DNA of 57,071 bases, taken from Aerococcus sp. (GTDB taxonomy: Bacteria; Bacillota; Bacilli; Lactobacillales; Aerococcaceae). This document shows, piece after piece, positions 9,537-17,613 of this stretch (position 1 is its first letter; each line of letters begins with the position of its first letter). A program made the position numbers and the translations under genes. Location of the stretch: contig JAUMZE010000002.1 in NCBI GenBank assembly GCA_030528285.1, positions 37,679-94,749 on the forward strand. Direction: 5' to 3'. The notes beneath the pieces are model-generated. The model made no database searches. It was not told the origin of the DNA and saw only the letters and a list, made by a program, of their open reading frames with translations.

Positions 9537-11969
9537 ATGTTAGTATCATATGAATGGCTCAAGGAACTCGTTGATCTCAAGAACATTACGGCAGACGAAT
9601 TGGCCGAAAAGATGTCTCGGACCGGGATCGAAGTCGATGGCGTGAACACCCTGAATGATGGGTTGAAGAAGGTCGTCGTTGGGTACACCTTAGACGTCAC
9701 CAACCATCCAGACGCCGATCATCTCCACGTCTGCCAGGTCGATGTTGGGGAGGACGAACCGCTACAGATTGTCTGTGGGGCTCCAAATATCCAAGCCCAC
9801 CAGAAAGTCATCGTGGCGCTCCATAATTCCTGGGTGGCTGGCCATACCAAAATCAAAAAAGGTCGCATGCGGGGCGTGATGTCACAGGGCATGATCTGTT
9901 CTTTAGAAGAAATCGGGATCAACCCGAATCTCGTCCCTAAAGAATATGCGGACGGGATCATGGTGCTACCTGAAGATGCACCGATTGGGGAATCGATTGT
10001 CGACTATCTCCAATTAGACGATCCGATCTTAGATTTAGATGTGACACCGAACCGCGCGGATGCCTTCTCTATGGTGGGGAACGCCTATGAAGTGGGGGCT
10101 ATTTACAACCGCTCTGTCACCTTGCCAGCGATTAACACCGACTCCTTCACAACGACTGACCATGAGATACCGGGATTAACGGTTCAGGTAAGTGACAGTG
10201 AACAAGTTAAAGAATACAATGCGATTCTGGTGGAAGATGTCACCGTCAAACCGAGCCCACTTTGGCTACAAATGCGTCTCATCAAAGCTGGCATTCGCCC
10301 GATCAATAATGTGGTTGATATCACTAACTACCTCTTGATGGCATACGGGCAACCGCTCCATGCCTTCGATTATGATCAATTGGGGACTAATGAGATTGTG
10401 ACACGTCAGGCTCGTCCAGGTGAAACCCTCACAACCCTCGATGAAGAAGAACGTCTCTTGACGGAGGACGATATCGTCATTACCGATGGCCAAAAACCAG
10501 TTGCCTTAGCCGGTGTCATGGGCGGATTAGAGACAGAAATTAGCGAAGCGACTAAAAATGTATTGATTGAGTCAGCTATTTTTGACGGGGCGTCTGTCCG
10601 AAAAACGGCACGTCGTTTGGGACTGCGCAGTGAATCCAGTATCCGTAATGAGCGTGGTGTGAATCCAGAAACAACGCTCCAAACGGGCATTTATGCGGCT
10701 CAAATGATGCAGGAATTGGCAGGTGGCACCCCAGAACCGACTGTGATCCACCAAACGACCATCATGAAAGAACCAACTGTGGTCACCAGCAATGTGAACG
10801 CCATTAATAGCCTCTTGGGGTTAGATTTGAGTTACGACGAGATGTGCCAGATCTTTGAACAGCTGGGATTTGGTGTGAGTGGGGATAGCGAGCAGTTCGA
10901 TGTCAGTGTCCCAATGCGTCGTCTCGATGTACAAATCGGGGCGGATCTCGCCGAAGAAGTGGCACGGATCTATGGTTATGACAAGATTCCATCTACCTTA
11001 CCGGAGTTAAAACCATCTACAATCGGGCTTACCCCCGTTCAACAGCTGAAACGCTTGACCCATCGTCTGTTTCTTGGAATGGGCTACGATGAGGTCATGA
11101 CCTACAGCCTCACGAGTGAAGCAAAAGTGAATGTGTTAGCGCGTGAAGCATTGAAAGCTGTCCCATTGAGTCATCCGCAGAGTGATGATCGTCGCTACAT
11201 GCGGACGAACCTTCTCACGTCGCTTCTCGATGTCGCAGAATACAATGTGGCCCGCAAACTAACGGACATTCAGATCTATGAATTGGGACGCGTGTACGAT
11301 AAAACCTCAGACGGTGAAATTCGTGAACGGGAACATGTGGCTGGCTTATGGAGTGGCGTGATATCCAGAAATATGTGGGTTGGAGACAGTGAACCAGTGA
11401 ACTTCTACCATATCAAAGGGACTATTGAACACTACTTCCAAGCGCTTAATTTGACTGTCACACCAACGTACGTACCGAATACTACGATGACGGACATGCA
11501 TCCAGGACAAACAGCGGATATTCAGTTAATGATCAACGGCGAAGAGACCGTGGTTGGTTTCGTCGGGCGGATTCATCCATCTCTAGCTGATAAATATGCG
11601 CTTCCAGAGAATACGTATGTCTTTGAACTTGATTTCCAATTGATCAGTACGCTTCAAGAACAGCAGATTGTGCAAACGCCACTACCAAAATATCCAGGAA
11701 TGTCCCGAGATATTGCACTGATCGTACCGGAAGCCGTCACCTATGCCCAGATCAAAGCCGTCATTGAATCCACTGCCTCTAGTTACCTGAAGCATGTGAC
11801 CCTCTTTGACATTTACCGTGGCGAACATATCGAAACAGGTAAGAAGTCCATGGCATTTGGGTTGTTCTACCAGAATCCAGAAGCGACTCTAGTGGATGAG
11901 GACGTCAGTGGCGATGTGGCGCGGATTAGTGAAGAATTGATCAAACAATTTGACGCAGGAATCCGCTGA
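9537..11969 (+). CDS. pheT: Phenylalanine--tRNA ligase beta subunit
   Basis: 810 residues. Domains in order: an OB-fold tRNA-binding domain (about 40-155, with HPDADHLHVCQVDVG), B3/B4 with the editing site, B5 (about 410-480), a catalytic-like core, and a C-terminal FDX-ACB domain (about 715-808, with LPKYPGMSRDIALI). It completes the PheRS tetramer, contributes tRNA recognition and hydrolyses Tyr-tRNA-Phe. It is translated from the same transcript as pheS. The promoter for pta overlaps its stop codon. Confidence 0.98.
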   Translation: MLVSYEWLKELVDLKNITADELAEKMSRTGIEVDGVNTLNDGLKKVVVGYTLDVTNHPDADHLHVCQVDVGEDEPLQIVCGAPNIQAHQKVIVALHNSWVAGHTKIKKGRMRGVMSQGMICSLEEIGINPNLVPKEYADGIMVLPEDAPIGESIVDYLQLDDPILDLDVTPNRADAFSMVGNAYEVGAIYNRSVTLPAINTDSFTTTDHEIPGLTVQVSDSEQVKEYNAILVEDVTVKPSPLWLQMRLIKAGIRPINNVVDITNYLLMAYGQPLHAFDYDQLGTNEIVTRQARPGETLTTLDEEERLLTEDDIVITDGQKPVALAGVMGGLETEISEATKNVLIESAIFDGASVRKTARRLGLRSESSIRNERGVNPETTLQTGIYAAQMMQELAGGTPEPTVIHQTTIMKEPTVVTSNVNAINSLLGLDLSYDEMCQIFEQLGFGVSGDSEQFDVSVPMRRLDVQIGADLAEEVARIYGYDKIPSTLPELKPSTIGLTPVQQLKRLTHRLFLGMGYDEVMTYSLTSEAKVNVLAREALKAVPLSHPQSDDRRYMRTNLLTSLLDVAEYNVARKLTDIQIYELGRVYDKTSDGEIREREHVAGLWSGVISRNMWVGDSEPVNFYHIKGTIEHYFQALNLTVTPTYVPNTTMTDMHPGQTADIQLMINGEETVVGFVGRIHPSLADKYALPENTYVFELDFQLISTLQEQQIVQTPLPKYPGMSRDIALIVPEAVTYAQIKAVIESTASSYLKHVTLFDIYRGEHIETGKKSMAFGLFYQNPEATLVDEDVSGDVARISEELIKQFDAGIR

Positions 11970-11994
11970 CAAAGCGCTTACTTTCTGATATGAT
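11966..11994 (+). promoter_or_regulatory. Promoter of pta
   Basis: CTGACA (11966-11971), 17 bp, TATGAT (11989-11994). The -35 overlaps the pheT stop. A cre-like sequence lies in the spacer. Confidence 0.72.
11969..11982 (+). promoter_or_regulatory. Candidate CcpA (cre) site inside the pta promoter
   Basis: ACAAAGCGCTTACT matches the cre form TGAAAGCGCTTACA at 11 of 14 positions, including the central AAAGCGCTTAC. It lies between -35 and -10. Pta is a known CcpA target in Bacillus, where the site is upstream and activating; here the position would suggest repression. Confidence 0.4.
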
Positions 11995-12038
11995 AAGGGT
12001 ATCAAATTACCACGCACTAAATGGAGGTTGAAGATATT

Positions 12039-13013
12039 ATGGGTTTATTTGACGAATTGAAAGAAGCCATCGCTGGTAAAGATTTACGGATTGTCTTTCC
12101 AGAAGGGGATGATATCCGTGTCCTCGGTGGTGCAGTTCGTTTACACCAAGAACAATTACTACATCCAATTATCTTAGGAAATCCCGCTGACGTGAAAGCA
12201 CTCGCTGAAGCAAACGATCTCTCAGTAGATGGTATGGAGATTATCGATCCCAACGACTATGCTGAGTACGATCAAATGGTTCAGGACTTTGTGGAACGAC
12301 GCAAAGGCAAAGCAACCGTTGAAAAAGCGACGGAAATGCTCCGGAATGTGAATTACTTCGGAACCATGCTCGTTTACCAAGGTAAGGCGGATGGGCTCGT
12401 TTCTGGGGCCAACCACGCGACAGGGGATACGGTGCGCCCAGCTCTTCAGATTATTAAAACCAAACCAGGTGTGAAATTAACGAGTGGTGCCTTCATCATG
12501 ATGCGTGACGATGAACGTTACTTATTTGCGGATTGCGCCATCAACATTGATCCTAATGCTGAACAGCTCGCTGAGATTGGGCTCCAGGCAGGGGAAACCG
12601 CAGAGATGTTTAATATTGAACCAAATATTGCTTTCCTGAGCTTCTCAACGAAGGGGTCTGCTTCTCATCCAAACCAGGAGAAGGTCGCAGAAGCTACCAA
12701 ATTGGCTCAAGAAAAAGCACCTGCTTCCTTCAACATTGATGGAGAAATGCAATTTGACGCGGCTTATGTGCCATCTGTTGGTGAGAAGAAAGCGCCAGGC
12801 TCCAGTGTGGCTGGACATGCGAAAGTCTTTGTCTTCCCAGAGATTCAATCCGGAAACATTGGCTACAAGATCGCGCAACGCTTCGGTGGATTTGAAGCGA
12901 TTGGACCGATCCTTCAAGGGATGGCAAAACCAATCTCTGACCTCTCCCGCGGCTGCAACGAAGAAGACGTTTATAAGATCGCCATTTTAACCGCAAAACA
13001 AGCGTTAGACTAA
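12039..13013 (+). CDS. pta: Phosphate acetyltransferase
   Basis: Converts acetyl-CoA and phosphate to acetyl phosphate and CoA in overflow metabolism; acetate kinase, which completes the pathway, is not in this window. I chose ATG 12039 (MGLFDELKEA, 324 residues) because the in-frame ATG at 12021 overlaps the SD GGAGG that serves 12039. The length and the single PTA_PTB domain match the short cytosolic Firmicute enzyme. Recognisable blocks include VSGANHATGDTVRPALQ and the C-terminal GPILQGMAKPISDLSRG. It has its own promoter and terminator. Confidence 0.96.
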   Translation: MGLFDELKEAIAGKDLRIVFPEGDDIRVLGGAVRLHQEQLLHPIILGNPADVKALAEANDLSVDGMEIIDPNDYAEYDQMVQDFVERRKGKATVEKATEMLRNVNYFGTMLVYQGKADGLVSGANHATGDTVRPALQIIKTKPGVKLTSGAFIMMRDDERYLFADCAINIDPNAEQLAEIGLQAGETAEMFNIEPNIAFLSFSTKGSASHPNQEKVAEATKLAQEKAPASFNIDGEMQFDAAYVPSVGEKKAPGSSVAGHAKVFVFPEIQSGNIGYKIAQRFGGFEAIGPILQGMAKPISDLSRGCNEEDVYKIAILTAKQALD

Positions 13014-13039
13014 TAGATAGAAATTGAAGCGTAATTTTG

Positions 13040-13070
13040 GCGGACTGGGGAAGTGCCTCGGTCCGCTTTT
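13040..13070 (+). terminator. Terminator after pta
   Basis: GCGGAC (13040-13045) pairs with GTCCGC (13061-13066), extended inward by GGGG/CCTC pairs, with TTTT following. Confidence 0.75.
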
Positions 13071-13093
13071 CTTGATCGAATGGAGGGAGACCC

Positions 13094-13558
13094 GTGACAA
13101 TTTATTGGCAGAACAAAACAGATACTAAGCGGATGGCAGAGCGATTGGCAGCGATTGTTGAACCGGGCGATATTATCTGCCTCGATGGCGATTTAGGGGT
13201 TGGGAAAACTACCTTTACTCGCTATTTCGCTCAAGCTCTAGGCATTACAGCGAAGATTAAGAGCCCGACCTTTACGATTGTGCGTGAATATGAGGAGGGG
13301 AAACTCCCGCTCTACCATATGGATGCGTATCGGTTGGAAGAAACAGGCGGCGATGACCTCGGAATTGAGGAATATCTCGAAGGTAATGGCGTGTCGATCA
13401 TTGAATGGCCCGCCTTTATCGAGGAGGAACTGGGAGAGAATTATCTGTGGATCGCGATTAAACGCGTGGATGAAACGACCCGATCCCTCACCCTAACCCC
13501 CCACGGCCAACGCGCGACCACATTACGGGACCAATTATTAGAAGGGAAGAACGCATGA
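13094..13558 (+). CDS. tsaE: tRNA t6A threonylcarbamoyl biosynthesis ATPase TsaE
   Basis: 154 residues. P-loop GDLGVGKTT near residues 35-43, the SPTFTIVREYE segment, HMDAYRLEE and IIEWPAFIE are all TsaE hallmarks. TsaE works with TsaB and TsaD to put threonylcarbamoyl on A37 of ANN-decoding tRNAs. Neither partner gene is in this window. The start is GTG 13094, preceded by GGAGGGAGA. It overlaps the next gene by 4 nt, so the two are translationally coupled. Confidence 0.95.
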   Translation: MTIYWQNKTDTKRMAERLAAIVEPGDIICLDGDLGVGKTTFTRYFAQALGITAKIKSPTFTIVREYEEGKLPLYHMDAYRLEETGGDDLGIEEYLEGNGVSIIEWPAFIEEELGENYLWIAIKRVDETTRSLTLTPHGQRATTLRDQLLEGKNA

Positions 13559-14091
13559 AACGAGAAGAAATGGAAATTATCTTAGTGGATGCGAGCGCCA
13601 AATACGCCAAGCCGCTGCTGGAATTCTATCAGGCGGTGGGCAAGGAGAGCGAGTTCTTGAGTTTTGATGAGGCAGGATTATCCGTCAATCAGGAACAGGA
13701 AGAGCGCTATCTGAAGTCCATCCATGGCAGTTGGAATCAGCGCCTCCTATTAGCACTCCTGGATGATGAGATTATTGGTGCCGTGAGTGTCGGCATTCAA
13801 GACAATATCCGCACACAACATGTCGGTGAATTAGGGATTGTGATTCGCCGCAAGTTCTGGGGGATGGGGCTGAGCCGTGTATTGATGAGTGACATGATCG
13901 ATTGGGCAGTGGAGAGCCCCATTCTTCGCTACTTGACCCTCAGCGTGGATGAAACGAATCTCGCAGCTACAACGCTCTACCAGCATTATGATTTTGAGGA
14001 GATTGGCCGCATTCCTTTGGGTACCCAAACGAGTCAGGGCTATCACGATCAGATCATCATGGGACGATTTGTATTAGCAGAGGAAGAGTAA
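13555..14091 (+). CDS. GNAT-family N-acetyltransferase
   Basis: 178 residues with one GNAT fold. The acetyl-CoA-binding signature is RRKFWGMGLSRVLM (about residues 97-110), with preceding GELGIVI and following LTLSVDETNLAATTLYQHYDFEEIGR. The location next to tsaE recalls the Bacillus ydiB-rimI region. However, the protein is longer than RimI and its C-terminus differs, so I do not call it RimI. The substrate is unknown. The ATG overlaps the tsaE stop. Confidence 0.88.
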   Translation: MKREEMEIILVDASAKYAKPLLEFYQAVGKESEFLSFDEAGLSVNQEQEERYLKSIHGSWNQRLLLALLDDEIIGAVSVGIQDNIRTQHVGELGIVIRRKFWGMGLSRVLMSDMIDWAVESPILRYLTLSVDETNLAATTLYQHYDFEEIGRIPLGTQTSQGYHDQIIMGRFVLAEEE

Positions 14092-14209
14092 ACGACATAA
14101 AAATAAGGATCCCACCGCTTATATCACTAATAAAAAGTAATTTTCTTATCCTTAACGAAAAATGTCACGGACTGCGAGGTCACGCTGATAAAAAGTACGC
14201 ATTTATTCC

Positions 14210-14238
14210 TTGACCTTTGAAATAAATAGTGCTATCTT
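14210..14238 (+). promoter_or_regulatory. Promoter of the T-box-controlled symporter gene
   Basis: TTGACC (14210-14215), 17 bp, TATCTT (14233-14238) preceded by TGC (extended -10). It starts the transcript carrying the two T-box elements. Confidence 0.65.
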
Positions 14239-14244
14239 AATAAA

Positions 14245-14565
14245 AGCAAATGAATCAAACATTGACTGTGACGAGTAGAGTAATCGATGGCAGGTTCCAG
14301 AGAGTCTCTGTTAGGTGCGAAGAGATAACACGAAATCGGTGAAGTTGCGCTCTGAGTCGGATTTATTCCGTTCACGCGGGTATAAACGTTTCGTTAACGA
14401 TAAAGAACGGCGTCTCAAAATAGTGGCGAGTGATGAATACAATCATTCGATATTTTGGTACTGCATTAAGTGGTGTGTGGAGAGTCGTACATAATTCAGG
14501 TGGAACCGCGGAGAATAACCCCGCCCTGACAGATGCCTTTTTTGGCGTGTGTTGCGGCGGTTTTT
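14245..14565 (+). promoter_or_regulatory. T-box leader, probably cysteine specific (complete copy)
   Basis: AGGTGGAACCGCG at 14498-14510 is a T-box sequence. The terminator stem CCGCC (14521-14525) / GGCGG (14556-14560) with TTTTT follows. In Stem I, AGTA then ATCGAT (about 14279-14288) can pair with ATCGGT (14335-14340); the loop then reads GAAGTTGCGC, containing TGC (Cys) at 14346-14348. The bulge is TGGA, requiring discriminator U73. Bacterial tRNA-Cys has U73, while tRNA-Val (GTT is the alternative triplet) has A73. The Cys assignment is inference from these two points and the gene behind it. Confidence 0.8.
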
Positions 14566-14675
14566 CATTGGAGCGGGTTGATGAGGCAGCCTTTATGTTT
14601 GGAAATCCTCTAGGCAAGCCGTCTTTGTTTCTTCCTGAGCCATCTGTATGTGCTATTTTGAACGCATAGTGAGTG

Positions 14676-14778
14676 GTAGATTTTTCTACAACCGAGGTGG
14701 AACCACGCCCAAAGCGTCCTTGGGTAAGCAATGAAGCATTGTCAATGTTTGTCATTGTTTATGTAAGGCCGCTTTTTT
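14676..14778 (+). promoter_or_regulatory. Second T-box antiterminator/terminator module without visible Stem I
   Basis: AGGTGGAACCACG (14695-14707) repeats the T-box sequence, again with TGGA. A small hairpin resembling Stem III (GTAGA...TCTAC) is just before it. A long-looped terminator, AAAGCGTCCTT (14711-14721) / AAGGCCGCTTT (14765-14775), runs into a T tract. The 130 nt between the first terminator and this motif shows no AGTA or specifier-loop pattern. It is either a decayed duplicate or a second gate that depends on the first Stem I. Confidence 0.7.
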
Positions 14779-14909
14779 ATTGGGTGAGTGTATTTTGGCA
14801 GCTACCGTTGAGTCTGGTTCGATCAGGAGAGGAGCTGGGATATTTAGCAATCAAAAGCGATCGATAATGATGTAAGGAAGGAACAAAAATAAAAGGAGTG
14901 TTTCAATCG

Positions 14910-16220
14910 ATGTTAATGAGTGGATTAGCGTTAATCGCGGCCGTCGTAGGCTTTTTCCTGATCTTTTTTGAGAAACAGCATCATCAATCTTTCCTCGTTC
15001 GTGTATTAACGGCGATGGTACTAGGTGTCGTGATTGGGCTAGTGTTCCGTGGTAATACGGATTATGTAGTAGCAGTGGGGCACATTTATGTGAACGTCCT
15101 GTCCTCGCTCGTTGTACCTGTGCTATTCTTTTCAATTATTTATACCGTTTCGTCCCTCGAAGACATCCATGCCCTCACCCGGATCGGTGGGAAAGCCATT
15201 GGATTCTTGAGTCTCCATAATGTGCTCGGGTCTCTGATTGCGATGGTGATGGTCTTCCTCTTCCATATTGGTCAGGGTGCGAGTGTGGCAGTACCTGATA
15301 ATGCCAAAGTTGCCGAAGTCCCACCGGTATTGGAGACGATTATTTCCTTCTTCCCAAGTAATATTGTCGATGATGCTGCGAATAACCGTGTCGTACCGGT
15401 CATTGTCTTCTCGGCGTTAGTAGCAATCGCAATCCTCCTCTACAGCAAGAAGGAAGACATTAAACCGTTCACAGATTTCATCGCAGCTGGTAACCAATTA
15501 ACCTTTAAAGTGGTGAGTCTCGTGACAGGTTTCACGCCTTATGCAGTGTTGGCATTGATCGCCAACCGCGTGTCTGGCATGAACATGGAAGACATGGGCT
15601 CTATGCTGATTGTATTGATCGCAGTCTTTGCGGCAACGATTTTCCATTCTGTGGTGACAACCAGTGCGCTGTTGTTCTTCATCGGACGTTTGAATCCATG
15701 GCATTACCTGAAGAAATTCTTCCCAACCTGGATGATCGGTTTCACCACGCAGAGTTCAGTAGGATCTATTCCAGCCAGCGTGGAATCTCAGGAGAATATG
15801 GGTGTGCCTGAACAAGTTGCTTCCTTTGCGGCATCGATCGGTTCCTCATTCGGGATGCCAGGGTGCGCAGCGATCTGGCCAGTCACCCTCGCCCTCTTTA
15901 CCGTGAACGCATTGGGCATTAACTACGGCTTGAAGGATTACCTCGTATTGATCGTGGTGGCCTTGTTAGTATCGGCAGGGACGGTTGGTGTGCCGGGCAT
16001 TGCGACGATTACCGCCACGGCTGTCTTCACCGCCATGGGTCTTCCTGTTGAAGTCATTATCCTGATGACCCCAATTTCTGCGATCGCGGATATGGCGCGG
16101 ACTGCAACGAATGTCAGTGCCGGTGCTAGCTCCGGAGTCTTGATTGCTGCCACGAATGATGAACTCGATCGCGATCAATACCAGCGTGAGAACAGGCAAA
16201 CCGTTAACGTGGAAAGCTAA
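14910..16220 (+). CDS. Dicarboxylate/amino acid:cation symporter, TcyP-like (probable L-cystine uptake)
   Basis: 436 residues from ATG 14910. The longer GTG start at 14898 directly abuts the SD AAAGGAG, which is correctly spaced for 14910. About 8-9 hydrophobic segments plus re-entrant loops fit the DAACS (SLC1-like) fold. Conserved patches include the FTTQSSVGSIPAS serine-rich hairpin and the C-terminal ADMARTATNVSAGASSGVLIA metal/substrate loop. Within the family it resembles the TcyP branch: a short N-terminal membrane helix and charged QHHQSF link before the core. The upstream T-box features that point to tRNA-Cys strengthen cystine as substrate over glutamate or aspartate. Confidence 0.85.
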   Translation: MLMSGLALIAAVVGFFLIFFEKQHHQSFLVRVLTAMVLGVVIGLVFRGNTDYVVAVGHIYVNVLSSLVVPVLFFSIIYTVSSLEDIHALTRIGGKAIGFLSLHNVLGSLIAMVMVFLFHIGQGASVAVPDNAKVAEVPPVLETIISFFPSNIVDDAANNRVVPVIVFSALVAIAILLYSKKEDIKPFTDFIAAGNQLTFKVVSLVTGFTPYAVLALIANRVSGMNMEDMGSMLIVLIAVFAATIFHSVVTTSALLFFIGRLNPWHYLKKFFPTWMIGFTTQSSVGSIPASVESQENMGVPEQVASFAASIGSSFGMPGCAAIWPVTLALFTVNALGINYGLKDYLVLIVVALLVSAGTVGVPGIATITATAVFTAMGLPVEVIILMTPISAIADMARTATNVSAGASSGVLIAATNDELDRDQYQRENRQTVNVES

Positions 16221-16247
16221 AGCAAGTATTAAAATAGAATCACTAAA

Positions 16248-16308
16248 AAATCTCTCTGTCTGACTGCTCCTTGGTGAAAGGAAGTTGAGTTATACGGAGG
16301 GATTTCTT
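16248..16308 (+). terminator. Probable terminator after the symporter gene
   Basis: AAATCTCTCTGT (16248-16259) pairs with ACGGAGGGATTT (16294-16305) with G-U pairs. An inner TCCTT/AAGGA hairpin makes it branched. A short T-rich tail follows. Confidence 0.5.
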
Positions 16309-16382
16309 TATGCTTAAGATGAACAGAGGAAGGCTTTTTACACTGAGAATGCGAGTGCTTGTGTTCAATACCGCTTTGTTTA

Positions 16383-17141
16383 CTAGGCGTCCTTTAAGGT
16401 GAGGGTCACAGGGCAGTGGTCGCTTCCCATGATGTCACTCAAAATATCGGCCTGTTTGAGCGCTGACTGGAGGCGATCACTCACAATGAAGTAGTCAATG
16501 CGCCATCCTGCATTGTTCTCGCGAGCATGGAATCGGTAGCTCCACCAACTGTAAGCACCCGTTTTGTCTGGATAGAAGTAGCGGAAGGTATCGGTGAATC
16601 CGCTGTCTAATAAGGTCGTCATTTTGGCCCGCTCCTCATCGGAAAAGCCAGGATTCCCGTGGTTAGACTGGTCGTTCTTCAAATCGATGGGTTCATGCGC
16701 AACATTCAGATCACCGCAGTAGATGATGGGTTTCACCTGGTCCAATTGATGGAGATACTCATACATCGCACTCTCCCATTCCATCCGGTAAGCGAGGCGT
16801 TTTAATTTGGCCTGGGCATTCGGGGTATAACAGGTCACGAGATAATAATTAGGATATTCGAGGGTAATCACGCGCCCTTCAGTATCATCATCCATGGTTG
16901 GGAGCCCATATGTCACATTCAATGGCGTGTGGCGCGTATAAATCACCGTCCCACTGTAGCCTTTACGTTCGGCATAGTTCCAGTATGATTCATAACCGGG
17001 AAATTCCAGATCAATCTGGCCTGCTTGGAGTTTGGTTTCCTGGAGGCAGACCATATCGGCGTCGAATGCGTCAAATTGATCCCTGAATCCTTTCTTGGCA
17101 ACGGCTCTGAGGCCATTCACATTCCAACTGAGAAATTTCAT
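16383..17141 (-). CDS. exoA: Exodeoxyribonuclease III (AP endonuclease)
   Basis: 252 residues on the minus strand, full length for the ExoIII/APE1 family. Seen motifs: SWNVNGLRA at the N-terminus, LQETKL (catalytic Glu), GDLNVAHEPIDL, WRIDYFIVSD, and the terminal SDHCPV with the catalytic Asp-His. The enzyme cuts DNA at abasic sites in base excision repair. It follows a small membrane-protein gene by 16 nt on the same strand and is probably co-transcribed with it. Confidence 0.96.
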   Translation of the reverse strand: MKFLSWNVNGLRAVAKKGFRDQFDAFDADMVCLQETKLQAGQIDLEFPGYESYWNYAERKGYSGTVIYTRHTPLNVTYGLPTMDDDTEGRVITLEYPNYYLVTCYTPNAQAKLKRLAYRMEWESAMYEYLHQLDQVKPIIYCGDLNVAHEPIDLKNDQSNHGNPGFSDEERAKMTTLLDSGFTDTFRYFYPDKTGAYSWWSYRFHARENNAGWRIDYFIVSDRLQSALKQADILSDIMGSDHCPVTLTLKDA

Positions 17142-17157
17142 CGTCTATCCTTCCTCC

Positions 17158-17412
17158 TTATATGAGTGCAATCGAATGCGTCAGCGCGAATACAACCATC
17201 AATATGAGTACAATTCCCTCCATAGCGATCAACGGCCAGCGCCACAGCGGTTCTTTGAGGTTGAGAGCAAACAGCATGGCGATAATGGGGATGAGGAAAC
17301 TAATAATCACATTGAGGAGTGTGAGGGTCATATTCGGACGGAAAAATTGGAGCGCAGCATACAGGAGCGTCAGAACGAACATCATCAATGCATTGCGTCG
17401 TTTTTTGGTCAT
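17158..17412 (-). CDS. Small membrane protein of unknown function
   Basis: 84 residues with three hydrophobic segments (about 10-22, 30-49, 58-82) after a KKRR start, so the N-terminus is probably cytosolic. The SD AAAGGA lies about 7 nt before the ATG on the minus strand. I do not recognise a family. It precedes exoA in the same direction with a 16-nt gap. It is accepted as a gene because of its SD, its membrane-protein composition and the tight spacing. The overlapping plus-strand frames lack these features. Confidence 0.7.
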   Translation of the reverse strand: MTKKRRNALMMFVLTLLYAALQFFRPNMTLTLLNVIISFLIPIIAMLFALNLKEPLWRWPLIAMEGIVLILMVVFALTHSIALI

Positions 17413-17613
17413 AAAGGAAAATCCTTTCTAGCAGAATAAGATAAGTTTAGCATAATGTTTTGTGGAACTATGGACAAGCCATTTGTTTTAGCATAAGGTT
17501 AAGAGGATGAATACAAAATGGGGGAGTTCATCATTCACGGTGACCACTGAGCACCCCCTCCCGGAGCAATAGTCGAAGCGCTCCATCCCAATCAAAGCAG
17601 AAAAGGAGTCATT

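Noticed and set aside
14372-14755. Open frames on both strands inside the T-box region (minus 14372-14755, plus 14430-14669)
   Set aside because: They run across T-box sequences and terminator hairpins, have no SD, and their products resemble nothing. The RNA structure explains the sequence.
16310-16405. Plus-strand 31-codon frame (MLKMNRGRLF...) after a GGAGG
   Set aside because: The GGAGG is part of the symporter terminator stem, and the frame runs into the antisense end of exoA. No sign of conservation can be judged, so it is not called.
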